NCBI GenBank assembly: GCA_963969395.1 | Contig: OZ017802.1 | Location: 3,102,501-3,166,500, forward strand | Source: Pseudoscleropodium purum | Taxonomy: Eukaryota; Streptophyta; Bryopsida; Hypnales; Brachytheciaceae | DNA: 64,000 nt | Direction: 5' to 3' | Shown: one piece after another, positions 21,880 to 32,228 of the stretch | How the letters are laid out: each line of letters begins with the position of its first letter | How positions within the stretch are numbered: the stretch's first letter is position 1 | Position numbers and translations under genes: made by a program | Notes under the pieces: model-generated | Database searches by the model: none | What the model saw: only the letters and a program-made list of their open reading frames with translations | What the model was told of the DNA's origin: nothing

Positions 21880-23256
21880 ATGGCAGGTCTTCAAACATTG
21901 GCAATGGAGTCGAATGAAAATTGCGATGCCATTCAAAACTCTTTGAGTTGGTTCAAGACTATGTTTGACCAACATCCTTCAAAGGGATATACGGAGATCA
22001 CATGTTGGGGAGACATGGATGCCATGTTTGAGCGGTTAAACCACACAAAGAAGGACCAAGCTCCACCCATCAATTGGGCCTTGGAAGTAGAGGAAGGATG
22101 GGTCCCTTACAACACACTTTCAGCACACATCAATGTGAAAGACAAGCGAGTGGTGCATGCTTGTGATCCAGCCTCTCCAATCTTGGATGGTTGTTGTAGC
22201 CTTTGCCAAGGCCTCTTCGGACCGGAAGGTGCGGTAATCATGGGCCAATGTCGCCACACTTTCCATGTCACTTGCATTGTGAAAGCATCACTCATTTGTT
22301 CGGTGTGTGCCGAGTGTCGTAGTCCATTGAGTGCTAGGTTCTACGAAATGTTTGGTATCTTGGAAGCTATGCCTCCAGGCCACGAGTACAATCGTTGGAA
22401 TCTTCCTCTTGATCAAGCGCCGTACAAATTTCAAAATTATCAACATTGGGGGAAGCCAATCCGGTGGAATGCAAATGAACAGAGGCATGATTTGTACGAG
22501 GAATCTCAGCAACCATTGGATTTAGATGTGTGGATGACTCACAATAGAGAGGTGGAATTGCGGGCTCGAGGAATCGTAGATGACGCGGCCCGTGAAATGT
22601 TTTGTTGCAACATGGGGGGACATTGGAGCTTGCAACACGAAAAGTTCTTTCGTTTTCCAGATAAAAAAGTGGAGAGAGGACCAGAAGATAGTTGGGTGGA
22701 GGTGAACCATGGAAAAGAGTTCGATGAGCAGTATAAAGCATACGACCACACCCTCGTAGGTAGGGCCCTTCTATTGTCGAAGTTGGAAGAGGCTACAAAA
22801 GTTCGTGCTGTCTACGATACAAATGGACTAACAAGCATAGGACATTCATCTGTAGATGTGGCAGCAGCATTTGATAGGTGCATTGGCGATATTATAGGGC
22901 ATTGGAAGGCTTTCCTATTGGATGGAGACTGCCTCACAGTATGGCAAGGGAAAAGAGATGATGAAGTTGTTCAAGCGATGGTAGATCGTGTGGAGAGCAA
23001 CTTGAGAACCTTGAAGGCAGACGAAGTCGATTTATCACCAAAAAGGAAACAAAAAAGGAAGCGTGAAGAGGACGATGACTTCTCTCCGGAAACCAAGAAA
23101 CAATTTCATAAGGTAGACATCGAAGTTCAATCTGGAGGGCGAATAGTCCGTCCAAGTCAACAACGGTCAACTCGTCAATCATCTGCTAAACTCCTCGGTA
23201 CAACAGATTTTCCTTTTGTTTTGGGAGAAGGTAGTGGTCCATCCGGTGGAAAGTAG
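21880..23256 (+). CDS. Element-borne RING-H2 zinc-finger protein (458 aa)
   Basis: This is an intact frame from ATG 21880 to TAG 23254, 27 nt after the preceding ORF and in the same frame. Residues 106-146 form a RING-H2 pattern: Cys106-x2-Cys109-x14-Cys124-x-His126-x2-His129-x2-Cys132-x10-Cys143-x2-Cys146. That is the C3H2C3 order of RING-H2 E3 ubiquitin ligases. The C-terminus carries a basic cluster (SPKRKQKRKREEDDD, about residue 390) that looks like a nuclear localisation signal. The middle part (FQNYQHWGKPIRWNANEQRH) is unfamiliar. Two readings are possible: a separate protein, or the C-terminal part of a 1,132-residue protein interrupted by stops at 21850 (TAA) and 21874 (TGA). E3 activity is inferred only from the zinc-ligand pattern. 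Confidence 0.8.
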   Translation: MAGLQTLAMESNENCDAIQNSLSWFKTMFDQHPSKGYTEITCWGDMDAMFERLNHTKKDQAPPINWALEVEEGWVPYNTLSAHINVKDKRVVHACDPASPILDGCCSLCQGLFGPEGAVIMGQCRHTFHVTCIVKASLICSVCAECRSPLSARFYEMFGILEAMPPGHEYNRWNLPLDQAPYKFQNYQHWGKPIRWNANEQRHDLYEESQQPLDLDVWMTHNREVELRARGIVDDAAREMFCCNMGGHWSLQHEKFFRFPDKKVERGPEDSWVEVNHGKEFDEQYKAYDHTLVGRALLLSKLEEATKVRAVYDTNGLTSIGHSSVDVAAAFDRCIGDIIGHWKAFLLDGDCLTVWQGKRDDEVVQAMVDRVESNLRTLKADEVDLSPKRKQKRKREEDDDFSPETKKQFHKVDIEVQSGGRIVRPSQQRSTRQSSAKLLGTTDFPFVLGEGSGPSGGK

Positions 23257-23554
23257 GATTTGAGGAGAATTTTGTTTTTTAAAAACAATGGTCCTTTCAT
23301 TGTTTAAAAACAAAAAAGAATGTGAAAGATTTAGATCTTAAAAAAATCTTATAGGATTCAATAGTGATATTGGAACTATGTCTTCATGTATTTTGTTTAT
23401 ACATATATATTTATATATAAAGATGCTATATTTTCATTTGCGTATAAAAATATTTTTATATGTACATCTTATTTTACGTGGATGCATTCATTTGTGATTG
23501 TGTAACATTCAAATTACATAACAATATAAAATTTTCTAATGACTAATGGCAATG

Positions 23555-23712
23555 TGAAGTCCGCCCCGTCCGCCCCAGCTGTCCGCCCAACCCGTCCGCC
23601 CCGCCCCGCGCGTCCGCCTTCCGACGGCGGGAGGGACGCTGCGTCCGCTAGCGTCCGGACGTCCGGAAAACGGACGCTATTTTGGGGCGGATGTTGAGAT
23701 TCGTCAACCCTG
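23555..23712. repeat. Right subterminal CpG-rich region
   Basis: It matches the right ends of both MITEs closely, including GACGCTGCGTCCGCTAG and GACGCTATTTTGGGGCGGA before the terminal TCGTCAACCCTG. Confidence 0.85.
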
Positions 23713-23720
23713 TCCAATTG
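23713..23720. repeat. Target site duplication, right copy
   Basis: TCCAATTG, identical to 12016-12023. Confidence 0.95.
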
Positions 23721-25233
23721 GGAGCTTTTTGATGACAAGTCCTTTAGATTGTTAGATGGAAATGGCTTGGATGCTGATTGATACATGGAGTTCATGGAGA
23801 ATGAGGGTACTAGTCCAAAAGTAGTTGGTATTATCAGAGAAAGATATGACGACAATTGCTGGGGCCAACATGCATTGATGTTGTTAGGTGACTAAGTGAA
23901 GTTCAGCGGCCCTACACTTGGCCCGACTGAGCATTATCGTAGACAACAGCACTAGCCTAAACAATTTTTTGATAAATCTTGAAACAATAAGGTCCCAATA
24001 AGGTTGTGGACCGCATGGTCAAGGAAACAAATTGTTATGCCCGACAACCTGTCACCGAGTATGCTTTGTAGTATTTCAATTGGGGGCCAAAGTGGAGTGA
24101 TGTGACACCCGTAGAATTTAGGTCGTGGCTTGGTGTAGTCATTTTGATGAGGATGAAAGTGATGCCTACAATTAGGGACTACTGGAAGAAGGATGCCTTT
24201 TGGCACTACACAATAATCTCTTATGTGATGATGCATGACCGTTTTGAGTGCATTTTGCGTTGTCTTCATTGTGTTGACAATTTAGCACTTCAAATTGATA
24301 AGGAACATCCAAAGTATGATAAAATTAGGAAGGTCCATTAGGTCATTGAGAGTTTTGTAGATCAGGTAAGGGAATTATGGAACCCTAAGAAATTCGTGAC
24401 CGGGGATGAAATCATGGTGCTTATAGAGGAAATTTCAGCCCCATTTGTCAATATATAAAAGCCAAGTCCAATAGGTGTGGTTTAAAAGTGTAGTGTTTAG
24501 TATCAAACCCTAGTCGGTACATCTATAATCTCTAGGTGTATCTGGAAAACAATGGTATTCTAGACCACGAGCAAGGTCGTCACATTGTCAATCAGCTAAT
24601 TCAAGGAATGTCCAATAAGGGGCATTGTGTAGTTGTTGATAATTTCTTTACCTCTCCGGAATTATTCGATGAGTTGTTAGAAAGGGGCATTTGGGCAACT
24701 AGGACGTTCAATGGAGGGTGAATTGGCATCCCTTCAATTTTATTGGGATTCCAGTGTGGTGAATATGAGAGGGGAAGTTTATTTTGGCAAATGCATGCCT
24801 CCCAACGCATAGCAACAACTACTTGGTATGACTCAAAGCTTGTCTTGTTTCTCAACACGTCCTAGTCTCTAATTTGGGAGGTTGTCTTTGTACAATGCTA
24901 GATTGGTGGCTCCCATAAAGCTATCCCTACAACTCCACAATAGTTGGAGTACCAAGAGTATATGAGGGGAGTCAATCTAATAGATCAAATGAGACGTGAT
25001 TATACTGTGTAATTTTGGGCCAGAAAATGGTGGCACAAATTGTGGTTTTTTGTGTTGGATTGTTTTTTGTAGAATTCTTGGGTCCTTTACTACAAGGACA
25101 TGATCTTACACCAACTTCCTACACTAGGCTACAAGGCTTATTACTACATTGTATCCATGGCACTGATTCAATCAGTCTAGCCATTGCCTCACACTTGTTC
25201 ACAAAAAAATTGCAACCCCAAGGGAATTCATAG
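23721..25233 (+). pseudogene. piggyBac-type (DDE_Tnp_1_7) transposase remnant
   Basis: Several plus-strand pieces match the piggyBac transposase outline in order. They are ETNCYARQ near 24020, TPVEFRSWLGVVILM and PTIRDYW near 24103-24185, and MMHDRFECILRCLHCVDN near 24225. Then come a VTGDE segment near 24400 (first catalytic Asp region), VVVDNFFTSPELFDEL near 24625 (second Asp region) and an RGSLFWQMHASQ-like segment near 24770. Frame changes and stops (for example near 23777 and 23893) show it is dead. Its 5' part lies on the other side of the 11.7-kb element at 11968-12015. No TTAA-flanked ends were located. Confidence 0.8.
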
Positions 25234-27360
25234 AAGCGTAAAGTATAAAGGATGATGGCCATGGAGGTGTGTTGTTTGTAAAACGAAACAACGAAGAATA
25301 TATAGGGAGTGCAAGGATGTGTTCATGTGTGATGAACCATGTTTCCAAATGGTGCATAAGTCAGGAAAGTAGGCAATGCGGTTGAAAAGGTTCTAATTGC
25401 TTGGATGTTGTTTGTAGCATGGCTATTGAAGACGGAGGTTGGTCAATCACCAGGGAGAGCTAGCTGGGCAACTTCAGGATGTCATCGACGTCATAAGGCA
25501 ATAGATTGTGCATTTCTCATGTTGCTCAACACTAGGACTATTGTAATTTTGTTGATGATGGTTGTGAGTTGATGTGAGGTAGCATGTTAATTGTCTTTTT
25601 AGGTTCTAAATTACTCGTAGTAGAAACTAGAGAGGTAGTTTTGAGGTGTGAAAATGAGTACTACAAGTTTTGGGTACTAATGTTTGGTGTAGTAAAGGTG
25701 TAGTGGAAATATACAAATTTTAGTAGAGCAGGACCTTGCTTTAGGATGTATTTGAACTCTTGTATTTTGATGTTCTTGCAATTTGAAGTTATAGGTTCAT
25801 TCTACAATATTTTGCTTGGATGTTAGTGACATTAGTGACAAGTGGGCAAATCTTCCAAAAATACTTATCTGTTGTGTTCAAAATCCATAAAAGACACTCC
25901 CAATAATTGCAATTACTACTAATGAAGCATCCTAGCACATGGAAACACACTTGTGAAGCCCAATTTTTATGTATTTGGAGATTAGAGGTGACATTTTAAA
26001 AAAAATTCTAAAAGAGTCCAATACCTCTAGAAATTTGCACCTAGATGTCTAATACAAAGTAGATGAAGAGCAAAAATTCTTGGAAGATTCCATGTCCTCA
26101 TCCAAGAGTTGTAATCCCTTTTCCTCACTTCTCACTAATGTCACTAACCCCCCTTTTAGACATTAGTGACGTTAGTGTCAAGTGGGCAAATCTTCCAAAA
26201 ATACTTACCTTTTGTGTTCAAAATCCATAAAGGATGCTCCCAACAATTGCAATTACTACTAATGAAGCATCCTAGCACATGGAAACACACTTGTAAAGCC
26301 CAATTTTTATGTATTTGGAGATTAAAGGTAACATTTAAAAAAAATTCTAAAAGAGTCCAATGCCTCTAGAAATTTGGACCTAAATGTCTTGTATAAAGTA
26401 GATAAATAGCAAAAATTCTTGAAAGATTCCATGTCTTCACCTAAGAGTTGTGGTCATTTTTCTTCACTTGTCACTAATGTCATGAACCCCCCTTTTGGAC
26501 GTTAGGGACCTTAATGACAAGTGGGTACATATCTTGAAGTCCTAAATGCAATCGAACATTTTTACTTTAAAAGCATTAACTTGTGTTTTTACTTCTTTTT
26601 TGAGTTTAAAGGAAAACAATTTTTTCTTTACTATTTTCTTTTGCTTTAAAATAAAAATAGAACGGTGCTTTTATTTTTGAGAATTAGGATCTATCAAACT
26701 ATAAATTATCATACGATAACTAGTTTTTAGGTTATCTTCTTTTTTGCATTATATATTTAATAGAATTTGTTTAGTTTGTTCATTTTTTTTGTCATGGCAT
26801 CTTCAAAATCTTCTAATAAAAAAAGAGAATGAGAGGAAGGAAGGGATTATTTGGAGCATAATCTTGAAAAAATAAACTCATTTCATGGAGTTTGTTGAAG
26901 GAAGAGAATCTTATTCAACTCGATTTTGATGGAGATTGCAAAAACAGTGGAAATTTTGAAGGGGAGAAATCAACCAGTGAGTGTTGAGAAGCACCGGCTG
27001 TTTTGATGGGTGCCTCCAAAATGCTAGAGGATTTTGATTGGTTCAATTTGCAAGGCACAAGCTAATACCCTGGTCTAAGCTAATACTCGAACCATGTGGA
27101 TCATGAGCCTAGTTATGTAGGACTGTCTTCTCCAAAAAGTGTCTTGAACTAGTAAACTACAGCTCTTTTGGTCCCTTAGAGTTCACTCAGGTATAAAACA
27201 ATCTTATTATTAAGAAACCCTCTTGCATGGTCACAATTTGCCTTGCACCCCTCAAACAATCTTACAATTGGTAATCCTAAAACAGCCATAGAGCTGCAGA
27301 GCTACGATTGCAAGTAGGTAGACAACTTTCTTTTAGACTTGCCTAAGCAACAATGGCAAT
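25234..27360. other. AT-rich stretch with a tandem duplication, no gene
   Basis: No gene is seen. It contains the 340-bp tandem repeat (25821-26525). From 26526 to 27360 I see nothing distinctive. Confidence 0.5.
25821..26525. repeat. Tandem repeat, period ~340 bp, 2.1 copies
   Basis: Units start at 25821, 26161 and about 26498 (partial). They share AAGTGGGCAAATCTTCCAAA and GAAGCATCCTAGCACATGG, with about 90% identity by eye. Confidence 0.9.
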
Positions 27361-27831
27361 TGTGGGAGCACAAAAACTCAAACCGGATAAGTTAGTCTAG
27401 GATTTGGATTAGATAGACTTGCAAATTTCAATTTTTTGGTAACTTCTAGAGATTTCCGCTACACTACAACTATAATAGAAATAGTCAGTTTCCAGATTGC
27501 TAAAATCTTTAGTAACGTTACAAAAACAAATCCGATATGGATCTAGAATCCGGAAAAGTATCGGATTCTCCAAACCTACGTTCTAAACCTCTGGTCTAAG
27601 AAACTAAGAGACTGTTAGGGGAACAGTCATCTACCCATTCTCCACTCGGAACTATTGGCCACACGCTGGATACTTAAACCCATCGTCACTCCTCTTTTTC
27701 TCCCTCTGTACTTGTTGAACTTGCTGAATATATAGTTGAAAGAAAGAGTAGTGAGTTAGTGACCGAGATAGGAAGAGACAGAAAGAGTAGTACCAAATTA
27801 GGTTTGTCAGTTGTTGGTGATTCATAGAGGC

Positions 27832-28178
27832 CAGGGTTGACAGGACGTCCGGGACGTCCGGACGTGGACGCTCTGTCCGCAGCGTCCGCTGACATTCGCG
27901 GTCTCGGCGGACGCAACGTTCGCCTGTCCCCCGTCCGCCCCGTCCGCCCGTACGTCCGCTTGTCCGTCTGCCCAATTACGGCCGTTTGATCGACACACGG
28001 ACTGATCTGGTCCACACGATCTGGGCGTCCGCCTCGGGCGGTCGGGCCGTCCGCCCCGCCCGTCCGCTTTCCGAGGGCGGTCGGGACGCTGCGTCCGCTA
28101 GCGTCTGTGCGTCCGGACATCCGGACGTTTGGAAAACAGACGCTATTTTGGGGCGGACGTTGAGATTCGTCAACCCTG
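27832..28178. mobile_element. 347-bp hAT-like MITE
   Basis: Ends are CAGGGTTGAC (27832) and GTCAACCCTG (28178), flanked by the perfect octamer ATAGAGGC on both sides (27824-27831 and 28179-28186). The left ~110 bp and right ~110 bp match the termini of the 11.7-kb element. The middle matches the array at 16740-16800 in reverse complement. It looks like an internally deleted relative of the large element and has no coding capacity. Confidence 0.93.
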
Positions 28179-30170
28179 ATAGAGGCAGCTATCGACTCGG
28201 CTGCACGAAAGTCTGGAGTTGTAGCCCAGATGGTTTGTTCGGTTATCCCTTCCGATCTGGATCACCGAGCGCAGTTAGAGAAGGACCTCATGTATATCGG
28301 GTGTGTTCGATTGTTAGATAGGCCGTGGAGCATGATGAATAAGGAGATGATTCAAAAACTCATTTACAGAGTTCCGAATCAATAAGAGTTGATAGTGAAA
28401 GGTCAACCTGTAGCTTGGACGAAAGACATCTGGGCGGATGTCTATTCGTTTAAGAAGAATGGGCTCGAACTAGCCAGAAGAGTGGATAAGTACGTGACCA
28501 AAAAGTTCCAGAGTCAAGCCCACTCAAAGGAAGGATTTGCCATTAGCGATTGTAAAAACGAGAAGCATAGACGGGTACTGAATTTCCTTATTCCAATTTT
28601 GTATCCGGAAAAGCCTACCGGTGTTACGGTCATGGTGGCCAACACCATTTTCAGGGCTTTCAAAGACCAGATCGTCCATTGGAGAAAAGTGATTCAAGAA
28701 GTCGTAGGCAAGCTGGTAGAGCATGTAGGCCGAGAAAAGCATAGTCCTATCACGCTATATCTGTTCTACCTCTATCACCACAAGGAGGTCTTAAGTGTCG
28801 AGGAGACAATTGAATACAACACTAGAGTCGAGATCCTAAAGTACAGCCTTACAAAAGAGCTAGAGAAGGAGGAGAACAAATTCAAAGAAGAGCAACTGGA
28901 AGAGGAAGAAGAAGTAGTGGATTGCAAACGAAGGAAGTCTACAGATCCAGTGGCACGGGGGAAGGTGCCATCACCAGAACAGGAGGAACCGATATTAGAT
29001 CCGGAACATCTCCAAGAGCTCAAGTTCTTTGAAGCCGGAATCTAGTGGATGCAGTAGGCCAAACAAATATATGGTGATCTAGAGGATTACATGCTTCTTG
29101 TCACAAACAAACTCAAGGTGGAGTCGAACCAAATTTTGGAGGAGATCCGGAAACGTCCAAATCCGGAAGAGTTCCAACAAAAGGAGGAACAGATCCAAAA
29201 ACTAGAAGAGAAAAGAGACAACTCCAAATCCCAACTCGAGTGGACGGAGGGGGAGCTGAACGTGGCGAGATGGAAGGAGATGGAGGTTCTCTGACTCATC
29301 CACGACCTCAAGGAACTCGTTATGGTTCCGAAACATACGGTGATCCGAGCTGAATTCTACACCGCATGGTTAGCAAAGGAAGGGCACATGATTGGATCCA
29401 AGATGGTAAAGATCCTAGTCGACTTCGAAGCCTGGATGGGAATTGATTTGAAGGATATGCGGAAGTTGTTGGGGTACTTGGATCCGGAACGGGCCATCGA
29501 CTTAGAAGGGTTTCCGAAAGTCCTTGGGAGTATATTCTGAGATACTCTGATTCGACAAACTCTGATCCGGTAGGCTTCGAGTGGCCCGATCCAGCCCCAA
29601 TTGGAGGGACTGAAGTTTATCCTTACCCAATTGCACAACTCTCAAGTAGCCAAGCACAAATCCCATCAAGATCAACGGGACCTGAGTCGGAGAAAGGGAT
29701 GAATGGCAAGTCTATTTTGGTAGAACAAGCACTTTCCGTCCCGATTTTCCCACTATTTGGGAAAGTCACGACCAGAAAGTTTATGGTACCTGAATTGACA
29801 GTTCACAGCAACCTCGACGTACGGATTGGAATAATGATGAATCCAATTCGATTTCATCCACAAGATTTCTCTCATATGCAGCAGTCAATGCCGAAAGCCC
29901 GAAACGGGATCATGCTAAGATTGAATTGAGTGAATCACTGCAAGTCAAGGACTCGGGGATTTAGGAGATTCAGGAATCGGAAGAAGAAGTGCTGAAGTCC
30001 AAATCTCAGGAAGAGACAGAATCGGAAGACTCGCCTTCCAAGGTTTCACGAAAGTCCCAAACTCGGTCATTAGCAAAGAATACACTAGTGAAGACTTCGA
30101 TGAAGACTTTGGGTAGTCGAGGTAGGAGCAGCTCAAAGAAGACACAACGGGTTAGATAGAGCATTAGAGC
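28179..30170 (+). pseudogene. Decayed LTR-encoded ORF (paralogue of the 552-aa protein)
   Basis: Plus-strand frames at 28193-28388, 28389-29045, 29091-29294 and 29322-29540 form a diverged version of the ORF at 33887-32229. GQPVAWTKDIWADVYSFKK corresponds to GAPVSWNEGMWRAVYGFRA, and RRVLNFLIPILYPEKPTGVT to RRLLQFLVPVLHPEKPTRVT. Stops (for example near 28383, 29043 and 29294) show decay. An acidic stretch and a coiled coil follow, as in the intact copy. The MITE at 27832-28178 sits within its 5' part. The two copies share a conserved N-terminal domain of about 200 residues of unknown function. Confidence 0.8.
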
Positions 30171-31041
30171 ACAAGTAGTTAGGTAGAATTTTTATCCGGA
30201 ACGGGATTTCCAAGTGTGAATCCAGGTTCCGGATTGTTTTAGGGGTTCCGGATTTGTTGGGACAGTTGGGCTGTGGATATTCCGGTTAACCCGGGTTGTT
30301 CATTGGTTGGTTGCCTTGATTTCTAGGATGCCTTTTGGCTTTTTAGGCATTGACTTTGGTTTTAATTTTGGTTTTTAAGGGCAGGCAAGTTTGTTGCCCT
30401 CTCATTCCATCCTAGCAGTTATTTGGTTGTATTCCATTCCCTTCTTTAATTTGAATCACTTGGTGAACATTCTAGCTCTATCCGTGTATCCGGATTGTAT
30501 TGGTTTGTTACTTGGAGTGTTGAAATGTGAGAAGGAAGGGTGAGGAGGAATCCGGATTTTAGATAACTTGATTAGACTAAGGGAATACTATTGTAATGAT
30601 GTTAGATACAAGGCGAGGGAATTGCATGTGGTGCTTTTGAACTACCAGAACGGTAATCCAGTTTTTAGTAAAGAGTGGTATGAGTGCAGATCCAGAATTG
30701 GAAACAATTTTGTATGGAGATTAGAGACCGTGAGAGGAAACTCCCACTCACTAGAAGGTTTGCCAACCTTAGGATCCGTCTTACACTTAGAAAGATTATC
30801 CCCTTATCAGTTCCGGGCGTCTGAGATCTGTCATTGTGATAAGGAAGAGTGAACGCAATCTTAAGTGACCTACGTTCCGAATCGGCCATCCGGGATGTTG
30901 TGAGGATCTGAATCTACCTTCTGTGCTATAACACCTTGAGTACTTGGATGTTTGTTGTTTGTTTATTTTTGTCTATGTAGTGAATAGACAAGAATGGTGA
31001 AGTCCCTACCCCTCAAAAGATTAATAGCGGACCCTCTAATG
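30171..31041 (+). other. 3' part of the old LTR, non-coding
   Basis: No gene is seen. The stretch is shared with 36300-37195 (plus) and 5530-6430 (minus). Small frames here, such as 30568-30852, recur in the other copy (36790-37014) because of that homology. Confidence 0.6.
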
Positions 31042-32070
31042 GTAAATGTCGCAGCACAGGGCAGGTCAATTCCCCATTATACTCACAAAAATCGCTCTAG
31101 AGTATAACTAAGTGACTCTAAAGATCGAACCCACGAGATCCTGTGAAGTATCTAGCTCTATTAAGCAGTTAAGCTCAGTCAGTATGCCAATCTTACTTTC
31201 CGGTCCTAGATCTAGAACCAGAAATACTACCACACCGGGTAACTACAGACCGGATTACTCCTTCTTCCGGTCCTACTAACTATCCAGTCCGTACAAACAC
31301 CCAAATCCCAGGATCTCACAACTTCCGATCCTGGAAATCCGTCCTAACCAATCCGGTCGGGATGGTCATCCTGTACTCGTAATCCTATCCGGTTTGGTTT
31401 TGCCTCTGTTTCACCATCAGAGGGGTCGCCGCTTAATTTTGAGAGTGGTAGGCCCACCACTCCTTCCGTGACTTATAGTGGCTGAAGACCCACTGTCCTA
31501 CCTTCTAGACTCCTAAGCTAATCCGGATCCGGTTTGGTCCTTCACAACAACCCAGATAGCAATCCGGGTCGTAGGTCACACAAAGACCCCACACTCGACC
31601 CTCTCGTACTACAACGACCTTGATGCTACTTCCGATCCGTGCGAAGACAGGTGGTTACAAGTGCACCCGTCCGTTCCAACATCAACTAAAGTTCTTCCGT
31701 TACCCATACAGGTGGTGAGACCTCACAGGAGATCAGACACTCGACCGGATTTCCCACCCGGGAGTTCTAGCGCAGCTAAGGAATCCCTCCCTACCCGCCT
31801 AGCCTAACAACGGCTTTCTCACCCGGAATCTCAAACTCTAGACGTGCTGAGGAACTAAGTTCACTCCCAACTCTTCGGTACCTACTCACATGCACCTTGG
31901 ATCGGAAAATAAACACCAAGGGGAGAAATCACTTACAAACTCACTCGTACTATCCTAACTCCACATCATACAATCCTGTCGCGCTGGAGAGAGATACACA
32001 ACGAAGAGAATAGAAAGGTACAAGAAGTTTGCAAAATGAACAACTCCCAATTCCCATCTCAGGAACCGAT

Positions 32071-32080
32071 TTATATACAA
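32071..32080 (-). promoter_or_regulatory. Second TATA box in the LTR, downstream of the ORF
   Basis: The minus strand reads TTGTATATAA. It lies about 150 bp downstream of the ORF's stop, on the same strand. It is a candidate for the retrotransposon's own promoter (U3/R boundary), separate from the promoter of the LTR ORF. Confidence 0.45.
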
Positions 32081-32228
32081 AGGGTCAAAACCCTAAAAGC
32101 ACAAAAAGGAGCGGAAAACCCGTGGGGGTCCGCCGCCACCTAAATCTAACTTCCGGTCTAACCTAATACTATTGAGCCGGATCCGGATCCGGATCCGCTC
32201 CTACTCCTAACTGAAATTAAAATCCTAT

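Larger units (their letters stand above)
12024..23712. mobile_element. 11.7-kb hAT-like element carrying kinase-like, Trp-domain and RING-H2 genes
   Basis: The termini are CAGGGTTGAC (12024) and GTCAACCCTG (ending 23712), an inverted repeat of about 10 bp. A perfect 8-bp duplication, TCCAATTG, flanks it. Short TIRs of CAGGG type with 8-bp duplications are typical of the hAT superfamily, but no hAT transposase (BED finger, RNase H core or hATC) is visible. Inside, two decayed genes point left (12588-14081 and 15238-16491) and a two-part gene points right (19858-23256), around an AT-rich centre. CpG-rich GTCCGCC arrays occupy both subterminal regions and lie upstream of each gene unit. Two MITEs in the window (5251-5447 and 27832-28178) share its ends. 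It sits inside a piggyBac-like gene whose frame is continuous across the restored target. Confidence 0.9.
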
